Source: CAYNSX01 sp964400165
GTDB taxonomy: Bacteria > Armatimonadota > Hebobacteria > CAYNSX01
NCBI GenBank assembly: GCA_964400165.1
Contig: CAYNSX010000005.1
Coordinates: 1 to 64,000 of the forward strand
Direction of reading: 5' to 3'
DNA: 64,000 bases
Part shown: positions 35,020 to 43,355 of the stretch, piece after piece
Position numbering within the stretch: position 1 is the first letter of the stretch
How the letters are laid out: every line of letters starts with the position of its first letter
Notes under the pieces: model-generated
The model's database searches: none
What the model was told of the DNA's origin: nothing
What the model saw: only the letters and a program-made list of their open reading frames with translations
Program-made: the position numbers and the translations under genes

Positions 35020-36893
35020 AAGTCGCCGGCCGGATGAGCGGTCTGGTCGTTCGGGTCGCCCTGGATCTCATCGCGCTGACGGCTGCGTATATTCTCGCCT
35101 TCTATTTGCGGTTCGATGGACATCCCCCGGACACCTGGAGTCTCGTCATCCTGCAGACCGCGCCGCTGGTCGTGTTCGGCCAAGGGCTGTTGCTGGTCGC
35201 CAGCGGCGTGTATCGCTCCGTCTGGCGCTACACCGGCCTCTCGGATTTACTGGCCATCGTCCGGGCGGTCACGCTCGGGGCGCTGGGAAACACCTGGGTT
35301 CTGGGCTACTACCTCTACGAAATCCGCGGGTTCCCGCGAGCGATCATCGTCATCGACTTCGTGCTGGCGATGGGGTTGCTGGCCGGACTTCGAGTCGCCG
35401 GCCGCGTGCTCGGCGGCACGCGAAACGCCGGGCCGCGCGCGGTCTCCAGGCCCAAGCGGGTCTTGCTGGTGGGCGCCGGCGACATGGGCGAGACCATCAT
35501 TCGCCAGATCCAGGTCAACCCGCGCCTGCATCATCGGGTGATCTGCCTGGCCGATGACGACCCGACCAAGCGGGGCTTGAGCATTCACGGCGTCAAGGTG
35601 CGCGGGACCGTGGACGACATCCCCAGTCTGGTGGCGCGCTGCGCCGTGGACGATATTGTCATTGCCATTCCGTCCGCAAGTCCCGGCGAGACCGCACGCA
35701 TTGTCCGCCGGTGCCAGGAGGCGGGAGTGCCGTACCGCATGGTGCCCGGCTTGAGTGAGCTCATTGATGGGCGGGTCTCGTTCAGTCAGCTGCGCAAGGT
35801 GGATATCGAAGACCTGCTCGGCCGGCAAGCACTCCCGATGGATCTGCGCTGGTCCGAATACTTGCGCGGCCAACGCGTCCTCGTGACCGGCGCCGGCGGC
35901 TCGATTGGCGGTGAACTCTGCCGTCACCTGGCGCGATCGGGGGTCGCCCGTCTCATCTTGCTCGACCGAGACGAAAACAATCTGTATGAGATCGACCGGC
36001 ACATCCGCGCCTTGAACCCCGGCCTCGCGGTCAGCGCACACAATGCCGACATCGTGAACCGTGAGAAACTGGTGCGGGTCTGCTGCGACGAACAGCCCAA
36101 TGTGGTGTTTCACGCGGCCGCGCTCAAGCATGTCCCGCTGTGCGAGGCCAATGTGGACGAGGCGGTGCTCGTCAACATCATCGGCACCCGCAATGTCATC
36201 GACGCCGCCGAAGCAGGCGGGGCCGACCGGGTCATTTGCATCTCGACCGACAAGGCTGTCGAACCCGTCAGCGTGATGGGCCAGACCAAACGAATGTCGG
36301 AGCTGGTCGCGCAGCAGTTCAACCGGCGCCGTCAAGCGCCGCTGGTCGCTGCCGTGCGCTTCGGCAATGTCCTCGGCAGCCGGGGCAGCGTCATTCCGCT
36401 CTTTCGCGAACAGATCGAGCACGGGGGCCCGGTGACTGTCACCGACCCGGCGATGTCCCGCTTCTTCATGACCATCTCCGAAGCGGCCCAATTGATCTTG
36501 TGCGCGGGGGCCATCATGACCGGCGGCGACCTCTTCGTGCTCGACATGGGCGAACGCATCAAGATCCTCGACCTCGCCCGGGAGATGATCCGACTGTCGG
36601 GCTATGAGCCGGACACCGACATCCCCATCCGCATCATTGGGATTCGACCCGGTGAAAAATTGAGCGAAGAAGTCGTCGCGCCCGGCGAACGCGTGCGCGC
36701 CACCGCCCACCCCAAAGTGCAGCAAATCGAGGAGCCCGGGCAGGCGCCCGTCCTCTCGCCGGAAGAACTCGCCGACCTGGACGCGTTGGCCCGCGACCTG
36801 GCGCGCACCGCGCTGCGTGCGCGGCTGCGGGAGCTGACCGGCCCCGCGGCGACCGAGCCCATGCGGCCGCCCCTCCACGAAAGCCCGAACTAG
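35016..36893 (+). CDS. Membrane UDP-GlcNAc 4,6-dehydratase, PglF/WbpM-like
   Basis: A 625-residue protein. Four N-terminal transmembrane segments lie at about residues 8-125, followed by a Rossmann-like CoA-binding-type domain near 148-275 (VLLVGAGDMGETII). The catalytic SDR domain begins at about 285 with VLVTGAGGSIGGEL (TGxxGSIG from T291). The catalytic Met-x3-Lys is M421/K425 in VSVMGQTKRM, the Met-for-Tyr substitution typical of PglF/WbpM. It converts UDP-GlcNAc to UDP-4-keto-6-deoxy-GlcNAc. ATG 35016 overlaps the aminotransferase stop. The C-terminal 50 residues are low complexity. Confidence 0.92.
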   Translation: MKVAGRMSGLVVRVALDLIALTAAYILAFYLRFDGHPPDTWSLVILQTAPLVVFGQGLLLVASGVYRSVWRYTGLSDLLAIVRAVTLGALGNTWVLGYYLYEIRGFPRAIIVIDFVLAMGLLAGLRVAGRVLGGTRNAGPRAVSRPKRVLLVGAGDMGETIIRQIQVNPRLHHRVICLADDDPTKRGLSIHGVKVRGTVDDIPSLVARCAVDDIVIAIPSASPGETARIVRRCQEAGVPYRMVPGLSELIDGRVSFSQLRKVDIEDLLGRQALPMDLRWSEYLRGQRVLVTGAGGSIGGELCRHLARSGVARLILLDRDENNLYEIDRHIRALNPGLAVSAHNADIVNREKLVRVCCDEQPNVVFHAAALKHVPLCEANVDEAVLVNIIGTRNVIDAAEAGGADRVICISTDKAVEPVSVMGQTKRMSELVAQQFNRRRQAPLVAAVRFGNVLGSRGSVIPLFREQIEHGGPVTVTDPAMSRFFMTISEAAQLILCAGAIMTGGDLFVLDMGERIKILDLAREMIRLSGYEPDTDIPIRIIGIRPGEKLSEEVVAPGERVRATAHPKVQQIEEPGQAPVLSPEELADLDALARDLARTALRARLRELTGPAATEPMRPPLHESPN

Positions 36894-36911
36894 TTCACTG
36901 CGGGCGGTGCT

Positions 36912-37583
36912 TTAATAGTCCGCGGGGTCAATGTTCTCTTTCGCCACTTTGCCCGGCACGCCGACGATGACCGCCCGCGCCGGCATATCCTGCGTGACGA
37001 CCGCACCCGCGCCCACCACGCTCCACGCCCCGACCGACACGCCTTGAATGAGCGCGGCGCCGGTGCCGAGATTGACACCGTCGCCCAGCGTGACGCCACC
37101 CGACACCTGCACCCCAGGGTTCAGCGTGCAGAAATCACCAATCTGCACATCGTGTCCGATAGTGACATTGAGGTTAATCAGCACATGCCGCCCGATGGTG
37201 ATTTGCGTGGTCAAGACGCTGTAGCCGAGCAGCATCGACCCTTCGCCCACCGTCACATAGTCCGACATCGTGACACTCGGGAAGCGCACCGTCCCGCCGC
37301 GCAAGCCCCAGCGCTCGATCTGTTCGGCAATGCGCCGGCGGATGTTGGTGGAGCCAACGGCGATGGTGACTTCGACGCCCTTCGCTTCCGCCGACTCGAG
37401 CCAGGCGAGCGGGCCAAGCACCGGCACATCGCACAGCACCTGCCCCTGCACCTTCGGATTGTCGTCCACGAATCCGAGCAGTTCGCGGCGGGCGGTGGAC
37501 GCCGCGGCGGCGTTCTCGGCACGCGCGGCCCAGAGCACCTCGCGGCCCAGGCCGCCGCAGCCGACGACAACCAGTTTCCGCAT
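36912..37583 (-). CDS. PglD-like hexapeptide acetyltransferase
   Basis: A 223-residue acetyltransferase with an N-terminal Rossmann-like PglD domain (KLVVVGCGGLGREVLW) and a C-terminal left-handed beta helix. The latter includes LINLNVTIGHDVQIG with the conserved His, SVVGAGAVVTQDMPARAV and the terminal VIVGVPGKVA. It is predicted to acetylate the 4-amino group to give UDP-diacetamido-trideoxyhexose, the bacillosamine route. AAGGAG six bases before ATG 37583 is an excellent ribosome-binding site. It converges with the PglF-like gene (18 bp between stops) and follows the PglC-like gene by 28 bp on the minus strand. Confidence 0.9.
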   Translation of the reverse strand: MRKLVVVGCGGLGREVLWAARAENAAAASTARRELLGFVDDNPKVQGQVLCDVPVLGPLAWLESAEAKGVEVTIAVGSTNIRRRIAEQIERWGLRGGTVRFPSVTMSDYVTVGEGSMLLGYSVLTTQITIGRHVLINLNVTIGHDVQIGDFCTLNPGVQVSGGVTLGDGVNLGTGAALIQGVSVGAWSVVGAGAVVTQDMPARAVIVGVPGKVAKENIDPADY

Positions 37584-37611
37584 CAGGACTCCTTCAGTGC
37601 ATGCAGGCGCG

Positions 37612-38244
37612 TCAGGACCTCGTCGCCGGCGTCCCTAGAAATTCCGGCATCGTCGCGTCCGCTCCTGCCGAGATGCCCTCGCGCGCGAGCACCGCGCCGA
37701 TCGTGCGCGCCAGAATGGCGAGGTCAAGTCCCAGCGACCAGTGGTCCGCGTACCACACATCGAAACGAAACTTCTGCTCCCACTTGATGGCGTTGCGGCC
37801 CTGGACTTGCGCCCATCCGGTGATGCCCGGCAGGACCGTGTGGCGGCGCGCCTGCCCGGCGGTGTAGCGGGGGAGATACGAGACGAGCAGCGGCCGCGGC
37901 CCGACGAGACTTAACGAACCGGTCAACACATTCCACAACTGCGGGAGTTCGTCGAGACTGGCGGCGCGCAACACGCCCCCGAGTCGAGTCAGCCGCACGA
38001 CATCGGGAAGTGGGTGCCCGGCGCCATCGCGAGCGTGGCGCATCGATCGAAATTTTGTGAGTGTGAATGGTCGTCCGTCCCGTCCCGCACGCGGCTGCCG
38101 AAACAGCACCGGCGCGCCCATCGACACGCGAATCAACACCGCCAGCGCGCCCAACACCGGGGCGAGGAGCGTGAGTCCGGCGGCAGACAGCGTGACATCC
38201 ACCGCCCGCTTGCCAGCCAGCGAGATGCCGCGCTGCCGGGTCAT
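37612..38244 (-). CDS. Phosphoglycosyltransferase, PglC-like (initiating sugar transferase)
   Basis: A 210-residue monotopic bacterial sugar transferase. A single hydrophobic segment sits at about residues 14-40, then PVLFRQPRAGRDGRPF, the catalytic D98-E99 pair in SLDELPQLWNVL, SLVGPRPLL and ITGWAQVQGRNAIKWE. The short length without extra transmembrane helices places it with PglC rather than WcaJ/WbaP. It transfers a phosphosugar from UDP-sugar to undecaprenyl phosphate, the first membrane step, probably with diNAc-bacillosamine as substrate. It is followed on the same strand by the PglD-like gene. Confidence 0.92.
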   Translation of the reverse strand: MTRQRGISLAGKRAVDVTLSAAGLTLLAPVLGALAVLIRVSMGAPVLFRQPRAGRDGRPFTLTKFRSMRHARDGAGHPLPDVVRLTRLGGVLRAASLDELPQLWNVLTGSLSLVGPRPLLVSYLPRYTAGQARRHTVLPGITGWAQVQGRNAIKWEQKFRFDVWYADHWSLGLDLAILARTIGAVLAREGISAGADATMPEFLGTPATRS

Positions 38245-38422
38245 CGCGACAACCGGAGGCGTGGGTGATTGCAGGCCGCGGCAGCAGTCCGGGGCATCAT
38301 GGAGCCGGCAAGTCTCACCTTAGCACACCGGAAACGCCGCCGGCCCGTCCCGCTCCGCAGCGGGTATCATAGTTTGGACTGGCTCCCATCGAACGCGCTG
38401 GGACTATGCGGAGGAGATGCCC

Positions 38423-39955
38423 ATGACGACGGCACAACGAGCGGCCATCCTCGGTTGCGTCGCGTGGCTGCCGATACAATTCTCGCAGTCGGCTTCGCAG
38501 AGCCTGGTCGAGATACCTGCGCGCACCGCGAGTCGAATCAACGCCAACCGCCTGCTGCGCGACCTCGGGACCGAGCGTGAAGTCTGGCGCATTGACCTCG
38601 CCCTCGACGAGCAGGCCGCCCCCGCGGGACCCGAAGCGAGTCTGCGCATTGACGGTTCACTCGACGGCCAGGCCTGGAAGCCCCTTGGGGGCTTCGTCAA
38701 TTGGTCGGGGCCGCGCCTCCGCCTCGATGTGCCGCCCGTGCGCGTGCGCTGGGTGCGCGTCCGGGTTGTGCCCGCCCGTCTCGCCGGCGCGGTGCGCGCT
38801 GTGCAAGTCAACAGTGACGCCCTCGCGCTTCCCGATCGTATTCGGCTCTTCGACTCGGAGAATGTGCGCCTGTTCAACGGCGAGGGCTACAGCAACCAAT
38901 CCACGGGCCGCACCTACCTGACTGGCGCACACTTTGCTTGGACCGAGAGCTACCTGCAACGCGCCTACGCCGAAATGTATCGGGCCACTGGCGACCCGAA
39001 GTATGTGACGAGTCTGCGCGACCACATTCGCCGCATCCTCGCCCAGCGGGACGACCGGATGGGGCGACGCGACTTTCAGGGCACCCTGCTGCCGCTCTGG
39101 GGAACGGACTACTTCAGCCCGGTCGATCGCTGGGAGTATTTCGCAGTGCACCAGGGGATGATCGGCATCCCCATGTTGGAATACATTCAATTGACGCGCG
39201 AGTCCGAGGACCCCGCCGTGCGCGCGGACCATGCGGCCATCCTCTCCACCCTCGAAGAAATCCTGGGGTTTCTGGAAGCCGACTGGAATGCCGCCGGCGG
39301 CTTTTATTACGCGCCGAGCCGGTACGGCCATGTGCCCAGCGAGGAACTGCCCCTCGATATGCAATCGGCCCTCGGGTCGTGCCTGATTCTGCTCTATGAC
39401 CTCACCGGGAAGGAGGCGTATCGCACGCGGGCAGCGGCGCTGCTGTCGTTGATCGAGTCGTCCTTCCGCCACCTGCCCGACGGCACACTCATCCTTCCCG
39501 TAGTGGAGTGGCACGATCCGCATCCGGGACGGCGACATGTCGGCGACACGCCGCATGCGTCGGTGATCTTTCATTTCCTCTTGCTGGCACATCAGTACGG
39601 CTACCCGGTGACGCAGGGGACGCCCGAGCATCTCGCCGCGACCGTGTCCCATTGGCTGGAAAGCGGCCGGCAGTCCCTCTGGATGGACGGCTCCGGGGAA
39701 CTGGGATCCGACTTGTTTGCCGGACACTTCGGACTGCTCGCGCCCTGGAGCCTGGTCCTCCGCGACCGCATCGAACATGTCCTGTTCGGCACCATGGCGC
39801 TGCCCACCACCGTGTCGGTGTGCGCCGAAGGGAACTGGGGCGTCAGCATGCTCGACCTGGCGAGCGACATTCGGCAACGGCTGACACTCGCCGGTGCCCC
39901 ATTCCCCGACGAGCAATTGCCCATATCCACCGACTCGGCCCCGCGCGCTCCCTGA
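38423..39955 (+). CDS. Secreted enzyme with six-hairpin (alpha/alpha) fold, possible uronic acid epimerase or glycosidase
   Basis: A 510-residue protein. The N-terminus has a short signal-like segment (AAILGCVAWLPIQFSQSA). Residues about 25-135 look like a discoidin-type beta-sandwich (LRIDGSLDGQAWKPLGG), and the rest is all-helical with repeated helix pairs and motifs such as NGEGYSNQSTG, LLPLWGTDYFSP and LLLYDLTG in modified form. This resembles six-hairpin glycosidases and glucuronyl C5-epimerase-type enzymes; I cannot decide between them. ATG 38423 was chosen because GGAGGAG lies at normal spacing, whereas the ATG at 38417 would be too close. Located next to uronic acid and diNAc-sugar genes, it may modify the exported glycan. 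Confidence 0.65.
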   Translation: MTTAQRAAILGCVAWLPIQFSQSASQSLVEIPARTASRINANRLLRDLGTEREVWRIDLALDEQAAPAGPEASLRIDGSLDGQAWKPLGGFVNWSGPRLRLDVPPVRVRWVRVRVVPARLAGAVRAVQVNSDALALPDRIRLFDSENVRLFNGEGYSNQSTGRTYLTGAHFAWTESYLQRAYAEMYRATGDPKYVTSLRDHIRRILAQRDDRMGRRDFQGTLLPLWGTDYFSPVDRWEYFAVHQGMIGIPMLEYIQLTRESEDPAVRADHAAILSTLEEILGFLEADWNAAGGFYYAPSRYGHVPSEELPLDMQSALGSCLILLYDLTGKEAYRTRAAALLSLIESSFRHLPDGTLILPVVEWHDPHPGRRHVGDTPHASVIFHFLLLAHQYGYPVTQGTPEHLAATVSHWLESGRQSLWMDGSGELGSDLFAGHFGLLAPWSLVLRDRIEHVLFGTMALPTTVSVCAEGNWGVSMLDLASDIRQRLTLAGAPFPDEQLPISTDSAPRAP

Positions 39956-39987
39956 CGCCCACGGGGGCATTGCGAACGGAGGTTGGA

Positions 39988-40390
39988 GCGCAGGAGCGGG
40001 GCTGTAAGCCGAATTCTGTCGCGCATTGCGGCGCGGATGACCATTCATCTCCCGCTCGCCCGTAGACGAACGGACCCCGAAGGGTGCGGCGAACCCGAGG
40101 CGTCGCCGTTGGGCCACCGGCGCCCCCGAAGGGGACTGCCTCCTATTCCGCCTTGCTCCAGGTGGGGTTTGCCCTGCCGCCGCCGTCGCCGGCGGCGCGG
40201 TGCGCTCTTACCGCACCGGTGCGCCCTTACCCCCCGGCAAGCCGGAGGGCGGTGTGTTTTCTGTGGCACGGCCGTCCGGGCGTCGTCGCCGGCGCCCGGC
40301 CCCCGATTGCTCGGGGCACCCTGCCCGATGGAGTTCGGACTTTCCTCTCCGCGGCGAACCGCGGAGCGGTCACCCGCCCCACTCCTGCGC
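39988..40390 (-). ncRNA. rnpB: RNase P RNA (bacterial type A)
   Basis: On the minus strand, GAGGAAAGTCCGAACTCC near the 5' end (complement of 40332-40349) is the CR-I signature. Near the 3' end, ACAGAATTCGGCTTACAG is the CR-V signature. The P1 helix is formed by GCGCAGGAG at 40390-40382 and CTCCTGCGC at 39996-39988, exactly complementary. Stable GC-rich P-stems lie between. About 400 nt, a normal length for type A. The RNA lies between the six-hairpin enzyme and the PQQ-propeller gene and fills most of the 638-bp spacer. Confidence 0.95.
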
Positions 40391-40560
40391 CCGCATTGTA
40401 CTCTGTCGTCTCTCATGCGATAGGGGGCGTCTTTCCTATCATACGAGGGCGGAACTGAATGCGTGTGCTGACAGTCTCATTGGTGCGCCCATTTGCGCCC
40501 GCTTGTTTCTAGCAGGCTTCGCACGGCAAAGCGGGGAATGAATGGGGCATCGGAGGGCCG

Positions 40561-40569
40561 TGCTATAAT
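40561..40569 (+). promoter_or_regulatory. Extended -10 promoter for the PQQ-propeller gene
   Basis: TGC followed by TATAAT (40564-40569) gives an extended -10 element 25 bp before ATG 40594. No -35 consensus is seen, as expected for this type. GGAGG and GAGG sequences lie between it and the start. Confidence 0.6.
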
Positions 40570-40593
40570 CGATTCGGGAGGAAGTGACGAGGA

Positions 40594-42144
40594 ATGCAGG
40601 TAACGCGCGCGCGGGTCATCGCCATTGCTTTCCTGGCTGTTGCACTGGCCGGCGTGGCCGGGGTGCGTGCCGTGCCGGCCGCCGAGGGGCCGGCTGCAAC
40701 GCCCGATCTGACGCTGCCTTTGGCGGCCGATTGGCAGTTCTACCTCGGCCCGACGACGCTCGACCAAGCCCCCGTAGTGGAGAGCGGGCGCGTGTATTTG
40801 GCGGTCGGCGCCACGCTGGTGGCGCTGGATGCCGGCAATGGGCGGGCGCTCTGGACCATCGCCTACGACGACGCGCTGCGCTCGCCGCCGGCTGCGCTCT
40901 TCGACTTGGTGTTCGTCGGGGGACCGGACGGTTATCTGCGAGCGCTGGACGCGCAGTCGCTCTTCAAGGGCAACGAATTGAATGTCCTCTGGCAATTCCC
41001 CGAGGACCACGCGCGGGGGGCGTTCCGCACCGCGGTGACGCTGGAAGGCAATTCGCTGTACGCAGCCACCTTCGACAACATCGTCTATGCCGTCGACCGG
41101 CGGACGGGGACCGAGCAGTGGTCGGTGCCGTCGGACGACACCATCATCGGCGAGATGGCTGTGGACGGCGACAATCTCTATGCGACTGATCAGAGTGCGT
41201 TCCTGTCCGCCTATCAGCGGACGCAAGGGCGGCTGCGCTGGCGGCGGCAATTGCCGCTAGGCTATGTCGTCACCGCGCCGGCAGCGGGGCGCGACCGCGT
41301 CGCCGTGACGGTCGGCAATATGCTGCTGGTGTTTCACCGCGGCGGCGGCCTGCTGTGGAAGTATGAGCACGCGGGGGGTGCGCTGACGCCGCCCGCGATG
41401 GGAGCCCCGCCTGGCGAGAGCGGCCCGCCGGAAAGCGGGCTGCGCCGGCCCACCGGCGTCGTGTATGTGGGGACTTCAGACGGGTATGCGCTGGCGTTCG
41501 ACGCCGAATCCGGGCGCCCGCTGTGGCGCACGGAGCAGGGAGCGGCGCTGACCTCCCGACCGGCGGTGACGCCGACGCTGCTCTTCATCGGCGCGCGCGG
41601 GCCGTTTGTGGTCGCCGTGGATCGCGCGACGGGCGCCCGACGGTGGATGTACTGGGATCGGCCGCCGGAGCTAGTGGCGGGCGAAGAGAGCGACACCGAT
41701 GTGACCGCAACGCCGGTGGTGGCGGGTGGGGCGCTGTATGTGCTGTCGGGCAGCGGGTATGTCACCAGGTTTTCGGCCGGCGCCGTGGATATGGCGCCGC
41801 CGGACTTCGATCAGTTGCGCCCGGCGCCGGGCAGTTCGATCGCGGACCGCTCGTTCGAGATGTCGGTGGTGCTGTTCGACGCCGACAGCGGAGTGGACGC
41901 GAGCACGATTGCGCTGACGCTTGACGGCAAGGAGATCGCCGGGTTTTTCGACCCGCGCAAAGGCAAGGTAGCTGCGCAGCTGACCAACAGTGCCGATGCC
42001 GCGCTGCCGGTCGGCTGGCACCGCGCGGAAGTGCGGGCGAACGACTACCGCGGGAACGAACTGGTGCGCGGGTGGTACTTCAGCACCGTGACTCCTTCCG
42101 CACCGGCGGCACGCGGCGCTACTCCAGGCACTCCGCCGCAGTAG
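40594..42144 (+). CDS. Secreted PQQ-type beta-propeller protein
   Basis: A 516-residue protein with a signal peptide (RVIAIAFLAVALAGVAG). It then has about seven blades of the PQQ/BamB type, such as VYLAVGATLVALDAGNGRALW, here split as LVALDAGNGRALWTI, SLYAATFDNIVYAVDRRTG, VVYVGTSDGYALAFDAESG and LFIGARGPFVVAVDRATGAR. The C-terminal 100 residues form a different beta domain (MSVVLFDADSGVDASTIALT). It likely acts outside the cytoplasm as a binding or scaffold protein; catalytic residues for a quinoprotein dehydrogenase are not evident. A proline/glycine-rich insert near residue 270 breaks one blade. It ends 4 bp before dprA, so it may form an operon with dprA and topA. Confidence 0.82.
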   Translation: MQVTRARVIAIAFLAVALAGVAGVRAVPAAEGPAATPDLTLPLAADWQFYLGPTTLDQAPVVESGRVYLAVGATLVALDAGNGRALWTIAYDDALRSPPAALFDLVFVGGPDGYLRALDAQSLFKGNELNVLWQFPEDHARGAFRTAVTLEGNSLYAATFDNIVYAVDRRTGTEQWSVPSDDTIIGEMAVDGDNLYATDQSAFLSAYQRTQGRLRWRRQLPLGYVVTAPAAGRDRVAVTVGNMLLVFHRGGGLLWKYEHAGGALTPPAMGAPPGESGPPESGLRRPTGVVYVGTSDGYALAFDAESGRPLWRTEQGAALTSRPAVTPTLLFIGARGPFVVAVDRATGARRWMYWDRPPELVAGEESDTDVTATPVVAGGALYVLSGSGYVTRFSAGAVDMAPPDFDQLRPAPGSSIADRSFEMSVVLFDADSGVDASTIALTLDGKEIAGFFDPRKGKVAAQLTNSADAALPVGWHRAEVRANDYRGNELVRGWYFSTVTPSAPAARGATPGTPPQ

Positions 42145-42148
42145 CGCC

Positions 42149-43279
42149 ATGACCAGTGCCGGCGCCTGGCTGGCGCTTAGCGAAGCCCGATTGCCCCTGC
42201 GGGTGACTGTGGCGCTACTCAAGCGCTTCCGGACGCCCGAGGCCGTGTTCGAGGCGCTGCAGGCGGGACAGTTGCGCGAGGTTCCCGACGACGCGCGGCA
42301 GCGCTTGTTCGCGGCGCGCAATCTCGACCTCGACGAGCGGCTGGCGCAACTCGAGCGGCTGGGCGCGCGGGTGCTTCCCATCACCAGCCGCGAGTATCCG
42401 CCGCTGTTGCGCCAGGCGAAGAACGCGCCGCCGGTACTCTATGTGCGCGGGCGGCTGCCGGAGTGGGACGGGCCGGTGGTCGCAATTGTGGGGTCGCGCC
42501 GGGCGTCGCCCTACGGGCGAGTGGTGGCGGAGTCGCTAGCGCGCGACCTGGCGGCGGCGGGAGTCGTGGTGGTGAGCGGCGGAGCGCTCGGCGCGGATAC
42601 GGCGGCGCATCGCGGGGCGCTGGAAGCCGGCTGCACGATTGCGGTGCTGGGGACGGGCATCGACAAGACTTATCCGGAGCAGAATTACGATTTGTTTGAG
42701 AGCATCGCGGCGCGCGGGGCGCTGCTGACGGAATTGCCGTTGGGCGAGCCGCCGCGCGGCAGGTATTTTCCGGCGCGCAACCGCATCATCAGTGGGATGA
42801 GCCACGGGGTGGTGGTCGTGGAGGCGCCGGAAAAGAGCGGTGCGCTGCACACGGCCGAACACGCAGCGTCGCAAGGCCGCGAAGTATTTGCGGTGCCGGG
42901 GACGGTGAACAGCGCGTTGAGCCGCGGCTGTCACCTGCTCATTCAGCAGGGGGCCAAACTGGTGTCGGACATCGGCGACATTTTGGAAGAGTTGCCGCCG
43001 CTGCCGGCGCGGAAGCCACAACTGTCCGCCGCGCCCCGAGCGGCGGAGCCACGACCCGCCGCGCCGGTTGCCCCGCCGACGCCGGCGGCGCCGGTAGTGA
43101 AGCCGGGCAGCGACGAGGAGAAACTGCTGCACATCCTGACGCTGCAGCAGAAATACATCGACCAGGTGGTGGACGAGGCCCAGCTGCCGCCGTCCACGGT
43201 GAGCGCGCAGTTGCTGATGTTGGAACTCAAGGGACTGGTGCGGAGGTTGCCGGGCAACCTGTATGTGCGCGTGCGCTGA
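42149..43279 (+). CDS. dprA: DNA processing protein DprA
   Basis: A 376-residue protein. The N-terminal helical domain (about residues 1-80) precedes the Rossmann-like DprA/Smf core, with AIVGSRRASPYGR, SGGALGADTAAHRGAL, LPLGEPPRGRYFPARNRIISG and EVFAVPGTVNSALSRG. An Ala/Pro-rich linker leads to a C-terminal winged helix (about 315-376). It loads RecA on incoming single-stranded DNA during natural transformation. It is followed by topA 76 bp downstream, a common arrangement. Cytosolic. Confidence 0.97.
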   Translation: MTSAGAWLALSEARLPLRVTVALLKRFRTPEAVFEALQAGQLREVPDDARQRLFAARNLDLDERLAQLERLGARVLPITSREYPPLLRQAKNAPPVLYVRGRLPEWDGPVVAIVGSRRASPYGRVVAESLARDLAAAGVVVVSGGALGADTAAHRGALEAGCTIAVLGTGIDKTYPEQNYDLFESIAARGALLTELPLGEPPRGRYFPARNRIISGMSHGVVVVEAPEKSGALHTAEHAASQGREVFAVPGTVNSALSRGCHLLIQQGAKLVSDIGDILEELPPLPARKPQLSAAPRAAEPRPAAPVAPPTPAAPVVKPGSDEEKLLHILTLQQKYIDQVVDEAQLPPSTVSAQLLMLELKGLVRRLPGNLYVRVR

Positions 43280-43355
43280 CGCGCGCCGCCGGTTGACGGT
43301 GTGACGGGCGCGTGCCTACCATCGCCCGACGGGATGTGAAGCGCAAGGAGCCAGC

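Noticed and set aside
15003..38244. An exosortase/PEP-CTERM polysaccharide system, suggested by AsnB-type enzymes and Wzx/Wzz genes
   Set aside because: No exosortase, PEP-CTERM sorting motif or partner histidine kinase/regulator was seen in the window.
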